Shown: positions 54,950-62,463 of the stretch, in pieces | Layout of the letters: each line of letters starts with the position of its first letter | Position numbering within the stretch: the stretch's first letter is position 1 | Source: Actinobacteria bacterium OK074 | GTDB taxonomy: Bacteria > Actinomycetota > Actinomycetes > Streptomycetales > Streptomycetaceae | NCBI GenBank assembly: GCA_001298575.1 | Contig: LJCV01000245.1 | Span: 1 to 64,000 of the forward strand | Reading direction: 5' to 3' | Length of the DNA: 64,000 nt | Notes under the pieces: generated by a model | The model's database searches: none | What the model saw: only the letters and a program-made list of their open reading frames with translations | What the model was told of the DNA's origin: nothing | Translations under genes and position numbers: made by a program

Positions 54950-55402
54950 CTTCAGGGTCTCCGTCGCCGTGGCGAACGCCTGTCCCGCCGCGGGCAGGCC
55001 GACGTACGGGGCCGAGTGCAGGGTCGCCTCCAGGATCTCCTCGGGGGTGAGGCCGTTGCCGAGGGCGCCGCGGACGTGGTTGCGCAGTTCGGCCGGGCGC
55101 CCCTGGGCCATGAGGATGCCGAGGGTGATGAGGCTGCGGCTGCGCCGGTCCAGGCCGGGGCGGGTCCAGATGTCGCCGTAGCACTGTTCGAGGGCGAGCC
55201 GCGCGAGGTCGGCGCCGGGGCCGGGCGGTCCGTCGGCGGGGCCGGCCATCGACCGGTGCAGGAAGTCCGCCCCGAGCATCTCCCGGACGACCTCCTCACC
55301 CGCCAGCCGCCGGGCCGAGCTGCCTTGGGCAGAGCCGCCTTGCGCAGAGCTGCCTTGCGCAGAGCTCCCCTGCGCCGAACTCCCTTGTTCCGTAAGGCTC
55401 AT
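54935..55402 (-). CDS. Carboxymuconolactone decarboxylase (CMD) family protein
   Basis: 155 aa from ATG 55402. The N-terminus has five QGSSA-like repeats coded by 15-bp DNA units (about 55316-55386). The CMD domain follows: DRRSRSLITLGILMAQGRPAELRNHVRGALGNGLTPEEILEATLHSAPYVGLPAAGQAF. The PcaC-type His in NHVRGAL is present and there is no CxxC, so it is not an AhpD-type peroxidase. In an oxidative operon a lactone decarboxylase or isomerase-type step is likely. It is the last gene of the P450 operon. Confidence 0.85.
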   Translation of the reverse strand: MSLTEQGSSAQGSSAQGSSAQGGSAQGSSARRLAGEEVVREMLGADFLHRSMAGPADGPPGPGADLARLALEQCYGDIWTRPGLDRRSRSLITLGILMAQGRPAELRNHVRGALGNGLTPEEILEATLHSAPYVGLPAAGQAFATATETLKEPGH

Positions 55403-55432
55403 GACGTACCTCCTATGACGACGATGTTCAGA

Positions 55433-55460
55433 CGGCGGTGTTCATCCGGCGGTGTTCATC
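55433..55460. repeat. 14-bp tandem repeat, two units, across the SDR stop codon
   Basis: CGGCGGTGTTCATC is perfectly repeated at 55433-55446 and 55447-55460. The stop codon of the SDR gene (minus strand, 55442-55444) lies in the first unit. Confidence 0.8.
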
Positions 55461-56290
55461 CGGGGCAGCATGCCCAGCACGGTCGCGGTGGTGGTGCCCG
55501 CGTCGACCGGCAGGATCGCGGCGGTGATCCAGCGGGACTCGGGGCCCGCGAGGAACAGGGCCGCCCAGGCCAGGTCCCAGGCCGTGCCCTCGGTGCCGAG
55601 GAGGTTGGCCCGGCGGCGCGCCTCGCGGCCCGCCTCGCCGCCGTGGTCGCCCATCGGGGTGTAAAGGTGGCCGGGGACAAGGCAGTTGACGCGGATACCG
55701 GCGCCACCCCAGGCGTACGCGAGGTCGGTGGTCAGCGACTGCAACGCGCCCTTGCTCGCCCCGTACGCCCCGCTGCCGAACCCGCGCAGCGCGGCGACGG
55801 AGGAGACGTTGACGATCGAGCCGCCGCCCGCGCGGACGAGGTGCGGGTGCGCGGCGCGGGCCACCAGCATCGCGCCGGTGACGTTGACGGCGAAGACCCG
55901 GTCCCAGCCCGCGCGGGTGGTGGCCGCGATCCCGCCCTCGCCGCTGATACCGGCGTTGTTGACGACGGCGTCCAACCGCCCCGTCCTGACGGCGAGTTCG
56001 TCGACCGCCGCCCGTACGGCGTCCTCGTCGGCGAGGTCCGCGGTGAGGACGACGGCCTTGCCGCCCACTTGCTCGATACGGTCGCGGGTGTGCTCCGCGC
56101 GTTCCGGGTCGGCGTCGAGGATGCCGACGGTGGCGCCCTGGGCGGCGAGCAGCAGCGCGGTGGCGGCGCCTGTGCCGAGGTAGTCCCCCGCGCTCCCGGC
56201 CCCGGTGACCAGGGCGACCCTGCCGCGCATCCGGTCGCCACGGCCGTTGGTGTACCCGCCCACCGGGGGCGTGTCCGGGTCGGCGCTCAC
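55442..56290 (-). CDS. Short-chain dehydrogenase/reductase
   Basis: 282 aa from GTG 56290, overlapping the P450 stop (GTGA). SDR motifs are VALVTGAGSAGDYLGTGAA (cofactor loop), NNAGISGEGG, the catalytic Ser in SIVNVSSVAAL and YGASKGAL (Tyr, Lys). The C-terminus TAAILPVDAGTTTATVLGM is typical. It probably oxidises the hydroxyl made by the P450 to a ketone. Confidence 0.9.
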   Translation of the reverse strand: MSADPDTPPVGGYTNGRGDRMRGRVALVTGAGSAGDYLGTGAATALLLAAQGATVGILDADPERAEHTRDRIEQVGGKAVVLTADLADEDAVRAAVDELAVRTGRLDAVVNNAGISGEGGIAATTRAGWDRVFAVNVTGAMLVARAAHPHLVRAGGGSIVNVSSVAALRGFGSGAYGASKGALQSLTTDLAYAWGGAGIRVNCLVPGHLYTPMGDHGGEAGREARRRANLLGTEGTAWDLAWAALFLAGPESRWITAAILPVDAGTTTATVLGMLPRMNTAG

Positions 56291-57522
56291 CAGGTCACCG
56301 GCAGTGAAGTGAGCCCGTACACAATGGAGTTGGTCTTGAACGGCAGGGCGTCGGTGTCGACGGCGAGGCGCAGGCCGGGGATGCGTTCGAAGAGCCGGGG
56401 CCAGGCGACCTGCATCTCGACGCGGGCGAGGTTCTGGCCGAGGCACTGGTGGGTGCCGAAGCCGAACGCCACGTGGGCGCGGGCGTTGCGGGTGATGTCG
56501 ACGGCGTCGGCGTCGTCCCCGAAGGCGCGCGGATCGCGGTTGCCGGCCACCAGCGAGACGATGACACCCTCGCCCGCGCGCACCAACTGCCCGCCGATCT
56601 CCACGTCCTGGGTGGCGACGCGGCGCGGGTCGGTGGAGACGATGCCCCAGTAGCGGAGCATCTCCTCGGCCGCGCCTGCCGCCAACTCCGGTCGGGTGCG
56701 CAGGAGTTCGCGCTGATCGGGGTTGAGGAGCAGGGCCGTGGTGCCCAACCCCAGCATGTTGGCGGTGGTTTCGTGGCCCGCGCCGACCAGGATGGAGACC
56801 AGGACCGGGAGTTGTTCGGGGGTGATGCCGTCGGGTCCGGTGTGGTCGACGATCAGGCGGCTGATCATGTCGTCGGCGGGTTCGCGGCGCTTTTGCTCCA
56901 CCAACTCGCTGTAGTAGGCGAAGGCTTCGTGCTGGGCGCGGGCGCGTTCCTCGTGCGACACGGTCAGGTCGGTGCCGGCGTCGGCGTGCCGCTGGAAGAG
57001 TTCGTGGTCGTCGTAGGGCACGCCGAGGATCGCGCAGATGGCCCGGGAGGGCAGCGGCAGCGCGAATTCCTGGACGAAGTCGACGGGTCCGCCGGTGGCG
57101 AGCATCGCGTCGATCAACTCGTCGGTGACGGCGAGGAGTTGCTCGCTCATCGCGCGGGTGCGTTTGACGCTGAACTCGCGGGTGAGCAGCTGGCGCAGCC
57201 GCGCGTGCTCGGGGTCGTCGAGGCGGAGGAACAACCCGCCTTCGTGTTCCCGCTGGTTGGAGTGGACGAGGGGGAACTCGGGGCGGCGGACGTCGGCGGA
57301 GAAGTGCGGGGAGCCGAGCACGGCGCGGATGTCCTCGTGCCGGGTGGCCAGCCAGTGCCGCGATCCGTCCCAGATGGTGACCTGGTGCAGCCCACCGGCC
57401 TCACGGAACTCGGTGTACCGCTGGGGCGCGGCGAAGGGGCAGGTGCGCGGGGCGGGGAAGAAGGGGGCGTCTTCGGCTGCGGCGGATTCGGGGGTGAGGG
57501 TGGTGGGGGGCGGAGGTGTCAT
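56287..57522 (-). CDS. Cytochrome P450, CYP105-like
   Basis: 411 aa from ATG 57522. The I-helix oxygen motif is VGAGHETTANML, the K-helix ExxR is EEMLRYWG and the heme ligand loop is FGFGTHQCLGQNLARVEM with the axial Cys. The GTHQCLGQ pattern and overall sequence resemble Streptomyces CYP105 enzymes, which hydroxylate a wide range of natural products and xenobiotics. Electrons can come from the ferredoxin and reductase encoded just upstream. The substrate is unknown. Confidence 0.93.
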   Translation of the reverse strand: MTPPPPTTLTPESAAAEDAPFFPAPRTCPFAAPQRYTEFREAGGLHQVTIWDGSRHWLATRHEDIRAVLGSPHFSADVRRPEFPLVHSNQREHEGGLFLRLDDPEHARLRQLLTREFSVKRTRAMSEQLLAVTDELIDAMLATGGPVDFVQEFALPLPSRAICAILGVPYDDHELFQRHADAGTDLTVSHEERARAQHEAFAYYSELVEQKRREPADDMISRLIVDHTGPDGITPEQLPVLVSILVGAGHETTANMLGLGTTALLLNPDQRELLRTRPELAAGAAEEMLRYWGIVSTDPRRVATQDVEIGGQLVRAGEGVIVSLVAGNRDPRAFGDDADAVDITRNARAHVAFGFGTHQCLGQNLARVEMQVAWPRLFERIPGLRLAVDTDALPFKTNSIVYGLTSLPVTW

Positions 57523-57539
57523 CGGGCTTGCTCCTTTTG

Positions 57540-58895
57540 TCAGTTGGCGTGTGTGGGGGTGCCTGCGGCGACGGCGGGCGAGGGTGTTCGCACCGGCCCA
57601 TCGGCATACGGCCAGGGCGCCCGGTCGACGACGGCCTGTCGCCAGGTGCGCAGCGCGCGCACCATCCCGTTGCCGATGACGCCGTCGACGTGGCGCGGAC
57701 CGCCGTGGGTCGGGTCGATGCGGCCGTAGACGCCGACGAACCGCCCTTCCTCCAGGGCCCCTTCGACGACGGCGAAGGCGAGGTCGCGGCCGGTGGCGCC
57801 GTAGGACTGGAGCTTGAGGTGGTACTGGTCGGACCAGAAGTACGGCAGCCCGGGTTCGGGCACCGGCGCATCAACTCCCGTTCCTTGCGCAGTGGTTGCG
57901 GCCTCGGTGGCCAGTGCGGCACCCACCGCGCGTCCCTGCTCGGTCGCCGACAGCCGGTGCTCGGCGCGGGCGTACCGCTCGGTGGCCGGGTCCCACCAGG
58001 CGGCCACGTCGCCCGCGGCCCAGACGCCGTCGGTGCCGGTGACCCGGCCACGGTGGTCGCACAGCACCCCGTCGGCGCCGTCGCGGTCCCGGCGGCCGAG
58101 CGGTATGCCGGTCCCGGCCAGCCAGTCCACGGCCGGGCGGGCGCCGACCGCGACGAGCACGGTGGCCGCCTCGATCCGGCTGCCGTCGTCCAGGACCACG
58201 CCGACGGCGCGCCCGTCCTCGGCGAGCACGTCGCGCACGCCGGTGCCGCAGCGCAGGTCGACACCGTTGTCGCGGTGGACGGCGGCGAGCATCCCGGCCA
58301 CGCCCGCGCCGAGGACGTTGACCATGGGCAGCGGCATCGGGTCGACCATCGTCACCGGCACGCCCATGCCCCGGGCCACCGCCGCGGCCTCGGCGCCGAC
58401 GAACCCGGCGCCCACGACGACGAGTTGACCACCGCGGGCGAGCGCCGCCTTCAGTTCGAGGGCGTCCGGCAGGTCCCGCAGCACCTGCACCCCGGCGAGA
58501 CCGGCACCCAGCGCCGCCGGATGCACGGCCCGCGCCCCGGTCGCGACGACGAGGGCGTCGTACGCACAACTCCCGCCGTCCGCAAGCCGTACGGCACGCG
58601 CACGCGGATCGAGCCCGACGGCGGCCGTGCCCGGCCGATGGTCGACGCCGAGCGCGTCCCACTGTTCGCGCGAGCGCAACAGCAACCGCTCGCTCTCCCA
58701 CTCCCCCGCCAGCAACTGCTTGGACAGCGGCGGCCGGTCGTACGGCAACCCCGGCTCATCCCCGACCAGGGTCAACTCCCCCTCAAACCCCCGCCGTCGA
58801 AGCTCCTCGACCACCGCGACCCCGGCGGCGGAGGCCCCCACGACGACAACACGCCGCAGCGGCCCGGCGGTTGACGCGCCGGACGCGCCGGCCAC
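57540..58895 (-). CDS. Ferredoxin reductase (FAD-dependent pyridine nucleotide oxidoreductase)
   Basis: 451 aa from GTG 58895, placed 1 nt after the ferredoxin stop, with AGGAGGG 5 nt before it. FAD loop RVVVVGASAAGVAVVEELRRRG, LPYDRPPLSKQLLAGEW, NAD(P)H loop LVVVGAGFVGAEAAAVARGMG and the TGTDGVWAAGDVAAWWDP FAD-binding Asp are present. The C-terminus has the reductase-C domain LPYFWSDQYHLKLQSYG. It passes electrons from NAD(P)H to the 67-aa ferredoxin. Confidence 0.92.
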   Translation of the reverse strand: MAGASGASTAGPLRRVVVVGASAAGVAVVEELRRRGFEGELTLVGDEPGLPYDRPPLSKQLLAGEWESERLLLRSREQWDALGVDHRPGTAAVGLDPRARAVRLADGGSCAYDALVVATGARAVHPAALGAGLAGVQVLRDLPDALELKAALARGGQLVVVGAGFVGAEAAAVARGMGVPVTMVDPMPLPMVNVLGAGVAGMLAAVHRDNGVDLRCGTGVRDVLAEDGRAVGVVLDDGSRIEAATVLVAVGARPAVDWLAGTGIPLGRRDRDGADGVLCDHRGRVTGTDGVWAAGDVAAWWDPATERYARAEHRLSATEQGRAVGAALATEAATTAQGTGVDAPVPEPGLPYFWSDQYHLKLQSYGATGRDLAFAVVEGALEEGRFVGVYGRIDPTHGGPRHVDGVIGNGMVRALRTWRQAVVDRAPWPYADGPVRTPSPAVAAGTPTHAN

Positions 58896-58896
58896 C

Positions 58897-59100
58897 TCAG
58901 CCCTCCTGCTCGTGCAGCACGATCGCCGCCGCCGGACACAACTGCGCCGCCTCACGCACGGCCGCGTACTGGTCGGCGGGCGGGGCGTCGTCGAGGAGTA
59001 CGACGATCCCGTCGTCGTCCCGCTGATCGAACACGTCCGGAGCGGCAAGCACGCACTGCCCCGCCGCGCAGCACTTCGCCTCGTCAAGGGTGATCTTCAT
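58897..59100 (-). CDS. [3Fe-4S] ferredoxin
   Basis: 67 aa from ATG 59100; GGAGG about 6 nt upstream fixes the start. The cluster Cys pattern is CCAAGQC (C-x5-C) with the third in LCPAAAI. MKITLDEAKCCAAGQCVLAAPDVF is typical of P450-linked Fdx of Streptomyces. It is the first gene of the operon and delivers electrons to the CYP105-like P450. Confidence 0.93.
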   Translation of the reverse strand: MKITLDEAKCCAAGQCVLAAPDVFDQRDDDGIVVLLDDAPPADQYAAVREAAQLCPAAAIVLHEQEG

Positions 59101-59337
59101 GAATGCCTCCACGCCAACGGCAAGACGGAACACCGGAAACGCACGGCGGCAGCCCAGGCCGCACCGAACGAACCCGATCACCTAACGCTCATCACCTTAC
59201 GGCTGTCAGGCTAGAGGGAGTAAAGGGTGCCGCGTGGAAAGGTTGTGGAAACACGGAGAAACACAGAGAAGCGGCGAGCGGGGCGCTCGCCGCTTCAGCG
59301 GGGTGACGGGGTGACCTGCGCCGTCACTCCCTCTCCG

Positions 59338-62199
59338 TCACGCCTCCCCCACCCCCTCCGCCAACACCTCCGCCAGATGCCGCCCCCGTACCCCGCCCAC
59401 CTGCGCCAACTGTGTGCGGCACGAGAAGCCGTCGGCCAGGACCACCGCTCCCTCCGCCGACTCCCGTACCGCCGGGAGTAGTTGTTCCTCCGCGCACGCC
59501 ACCGACACCTCGAAGTGGCCTTTCTCGAAGCCGAAGTTGCCTGCCAGGCCGCAGCAGCCGCCCGTCAACTCGCCTGCCAGGCCCGCCGCTTCGCGTACGC
59601 GGCGGTCGGCGGCGTCGCCCAGGACCGCGTGCTGGTGGCAGTGGGTCTGGCCGACCACCGGGCGGTCCAGCCGTGGTGGTGTCCAGTCGGGGGCGAGTTC
59701 TTCCAGTGCTTCCGCGAACGTCCGTACCGACGAAGCGAGTTGCTTCGCGCGTGGGTCGTTGTGCAGGAGTTCCGGGAGGTCCGTGCGGAGGGCCGCCGCG
59801 CAGCTCGGTTCCAGGACCACCACCGGGCGCCCGGAGTCCAGCACCGGTTCCATGACGTCCAGCGTCCGGCTCATCACCCGGCGCGCGCGGTCCAGTTGGC
59901 CCGTCGAGACGTAGGTCAGGCCGCAGCACACCTGGCCCGGCCGACCCGGCGGCAGGGCCACGTCCACCCCCGCCGTCTCCAACACCCGTACCGCCGCCCG
60001 CCCCACCGACGGCGACAGGTGCTCGGTGAAGGTGTCCGGCCAGACGTACGCCGTCGGGGGAGTCGTCGAACCCGCGGGTGCCGCCGCCTGCCGCCGGGAA
60101 CTCCACCATCCGCTGAACGTCTCCCCCGCCACCCGCGGAATCCCCCGCTCCCCCGCGATCCCGCCCAACCGTTTCCCCGCCCACGCCAACAGCCGTACCG
60201 AAGCGGCCCAGTTGACCAGTCCCGCCACTCGCAGGCGGGTCACCCAGCGCAGCCACACCGGCAGCCACCCCATCGTGTAGTGCGCGGCTGGGCGGCGGCG
60301 GCCCGCGTAGTGGTGGTGGAGGAACTCCGCCTTGTACGTGGCCATGTCGACGCCGACCGGGCAGTCCGTGCGGCAACCCTTGCAGGACAGGCACAAATCC
60401 AGCGCGTCGCGCACCTCCGGCGAGCGCCAGCCCTCCGTGACGACCTCGCCCGCCAGCATCTCGTGCAGCAGCCGCGCCCGCCCGCGCGTGGAGTGCTCCT
60501 CCTCGCCGGTCGCGCGGAAGGAGGGGCACATGACGGAGGGCCCCGACGCCGTCGTCGTACGGCACTTGGCCACGCCCACGCAGCGCCGTACCGCCGCCGC
60601 GAAGTCGCCGCCGTCGGCCGGGTAGCCGAACTCGACCGGCACCGGCGTACGCGGCAGGGGCGCGAAGCGCAGGTTCTCGTCCAGGCGGGCGGGGCGGACC
60701 AGCATGCCGGGGTTGAGGAGGTCGTCCGGGTCCCAGACCGCCTTCGCGCGGCCGAACAGGGCGACCACCTCCTCCCCGTACATCTTCGGGAGGAGTTCGG
60801 CGCGGGCCTGCCCGTCCCCGTGCTCACCCGACAGCGAACCGCCGTGCGCGGCCACCAGTTCCGCCAACTCCTCGGAAAAGCACCGGAATTGGGCCACCCC
60901 GCGCTCCGACATCAGGTCGAAGTCGATGCGTACGTGGATGCAGCCGTCGCCGAAGTGGCCGTACGGCGTGCCCCGCAGGCCGTGTGCGGTGAGCAACTGC
61001 CGGAAGTCCCGCAGGTATTCGCCCAGCCGGGCGGGCGGCACCGCGCAGTCCTCCCAGCCGGGCCACGCCTCGCTGCCGTCGGGCATGCGGGTCGCCGTAC
61101 CGCTCGCGTCCTCGCGCACCCGCCACAGCGCGCGCTGCCCGGCCGCGTCCGTGACCACGGTCGCGTCGGTGACGTCCGCCGCCCGCACGATCGCCTCCGC
61201 ACGCGCGCGTGCCTCCGCCGCCGTGTCGCCGCCGGTCTCCACGAACAACCAGGCGCCGCCGCGCGGCAGTTCACCCGTGGCCCCGGGCGGGACAAGGTCC
61301 GCGGCCATGCCCTCCACCGTCAACGGGCCGTACGGCAGCAGGCCGGCCGCCGCGTGCGCCGCCGCGGACTCGTCGGCGTACCCGAGCACGGCCAGCGCAC
61401 GCGCGCGGGGGGCCTCGACCAGGCGGACCACCGCCTCCGTCAGCACGCCCAGCGTGCCCTCCGAGCCGCAGAACGACCGCGCCACGTCCGCGCCACGCTC
61501 CGGCAGCAGCGCGTCCAGCGCGTACCCGGAGATCCGCCGCGGCAGCTCCTTCAGGTCCGCGAAGCCCGTCCGCAGCAGCGCCAACTCCCCCTCCACCAGC
61601 GCCCGTAGGCCCTCCGGCGCGCCCTGCCAGTCCCGCCCCGGGGTCAGGGCCGCACCGCGCGCGGTGACCACCGACAGCTCGCGCACGCTGTCCGCCGTCG
61701 TCCCCCACGCCACCGAGTGCGACCCGCACGAGTTGTTGCCGATCATGCCGCCGAGCGTGCACCGGCCGTGCGTCGACGGGTCCGGACCGAACCGCAGCCC
61801 GTACGGCGCCGCCGCCTCCTGCAACCGGTCCAGCACCAGCCCCGGTTGAACGACGGCGGTGCGCGACTCCGGGTCCAGGGACAGCAGTTGGTTCATGTGC
61901 CGGGTGAAGTCCAGCACCACACCGGTGCCGGTGGCCTGCCCCGCGATGGACGTGCCGCCGCCGCGCGCGACCACCGGCACGCCGTACGACCGGCACACCG
62001 CGAGCGCCGCGGTCACGTCCGCCGCGTCCCGGGGCGCGACCACGCCGAGCGGGACCCTGCGGTAGTTCGAGGCGTCCATGGTCGTCAGCGCCCGCGCGGT
62101 CACCCCGAAGTCGACGTCCCCGCGCACGGCCGCCCGCAGCGCCGCCGCCACCTCGGCCGTAACCCCGCTCTGTCCCCCAACTCCCCGAAGATCGCTCAT
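59338..62199 (-). CDS. FAD-binding dehydrogenase fused to FeS (GlcD-GlpC-type) protein
   Basis: 953 aa from ATG 62199; the GGAGG before it is only 1 nt away, so the true start may differ slightly. N-terminal FAD_binding_4 domain: VVARGGGTSIAGQATGTGVVLDF, RTAVVQPGLVLDRLQEAA, FCGSEGTLGVLTEAV. FAD-oxidase C: GEHGDGQARAELLPKMYG. A 4Fe-4S ferredoxin part follows (LCLSCKGCRTDCPVGVDMATYKAEF), then CCG-type domains (VCCGLTYVSTGQ, GGCCGLAGNFGFEKGHF). This architecture is used for D-lactate, glycolate or 2-hydroxyglutarate oxidation linked to quinones. The substrate is not determined. No partner genes are nearby. Confidence 0.9.
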   Translation of the reverse strand: MSDLRGVGGQSGVTAEVAAALRAAVRGDVDFGVTARALTTMDASNYRRVPLGVVAPRDAADVTAALAVCRSYGVPVVARGGGTSIAGQATGTGVVLDFTRHMNQLLSLDPESRTAVVQPGLVLDRLQEAAAPYGLRFGPDPSTHGRCTLGGMIGNNSCGSHSVAWGTTADSVRELSVVTARGAALTPGRDWQGAPEGLRALVEGELALLRTGFADLKELPRRISGYALDALLPERGADVARSFCGSEGTLGVLTEAVVRLVEAPRARALAVLGYADESAAAHAAAGLLPYGPLTVEGMAADLVPPGATGELPRGGAWLFVETGGDTAAEARARAEAIVRAADVTDATVVTDAAGQRALWRVREDASGTATRMPDGSEAWPGWEDCAVPPARLGEYLRDFRQLLTAHGLRGTPYGHFGDGCIHVRIDFDLMSERGVAQFRCFSEELAELVAAHGGSLSGEHGDGQARAELLPKMYGEEVVALFGRAKAVWDPDDLLNPGMLVRPARLDENLRFAPLPRTPVPVEFGYPADGGDFAAAVRRCVGVAKCRTTTASGPSVMCPSFRATGEEEHSTRGRARLLHEMLAGEVVTEGWRSPEVRDALDLCLSCKGCRTDCPVGVDMATYKAEFLHHHYAGRRRPAAHYTMGWLPVWLRWVTRLRVAGLVNWAASVRLLAWAGKRLGGIAGERGIPRVAGETFSGWWSSRRQAAAPAGSTTPPTAYVWPDTFTEHLSPSVGRAAVRVLETAGVDVALPPGRPGQVCCGLTYVSTGQLDRARRVMSRTLDVMEPVLDSGRPVVVLEPSCAAALRTDLPELLHNDPRAKQLASSVRTFAEALEELAPDWTPPRLDRPVVGQTHCHQHAVLGDAADRRVREAAGLAGELTGGCCGLAGNFGFEKGHFEVSVACAEEQLLPAVRESAEGAVVLADGFSCRTQLAQVGGVRGRHLAEVLAEGVGEA

Positions 62200-62463
62200 A
62201 CCTCCAGGATGCACCCGACGACTGACCGTGATCACCGCACCGCACGGCGCGGCCGAATTCTTTCGTCGGTGACTTGCCGGGGATTTTTCGTCTGACGCGC
62301 ATGAACCCGCCCACTTTGATCACTAACTCTCCTATAGTGACGGCCAGTTGGGCATCAGGCGTCGCTGTACGACCGAGCGAGGACCCCCAGCACCCCCGCC
62401 CCCGGAACCCCCGCACCAGGACCGACCGCAAGGACCGACCAGGCCCCGACCGAGGACAGCTTC
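62200..62463. other. 264-bp divergent promoter region
   Basis: This lies between the dehydrogenase and the conservon gene. TATAGT at 62333-62338 is a possible -10 for the plus strand, overlapped by arms TCACTA (62320-62325) and TAGTGA (62335-62340). There is no gene. Confidence 0.45.

Noticed and set aside
62320..62340. TCACTA/TAGTGA inverted repeat as a firm operator
   Set aside because: Only 6-bp arms; kept as part of the promoter-region note, not as a separate site.
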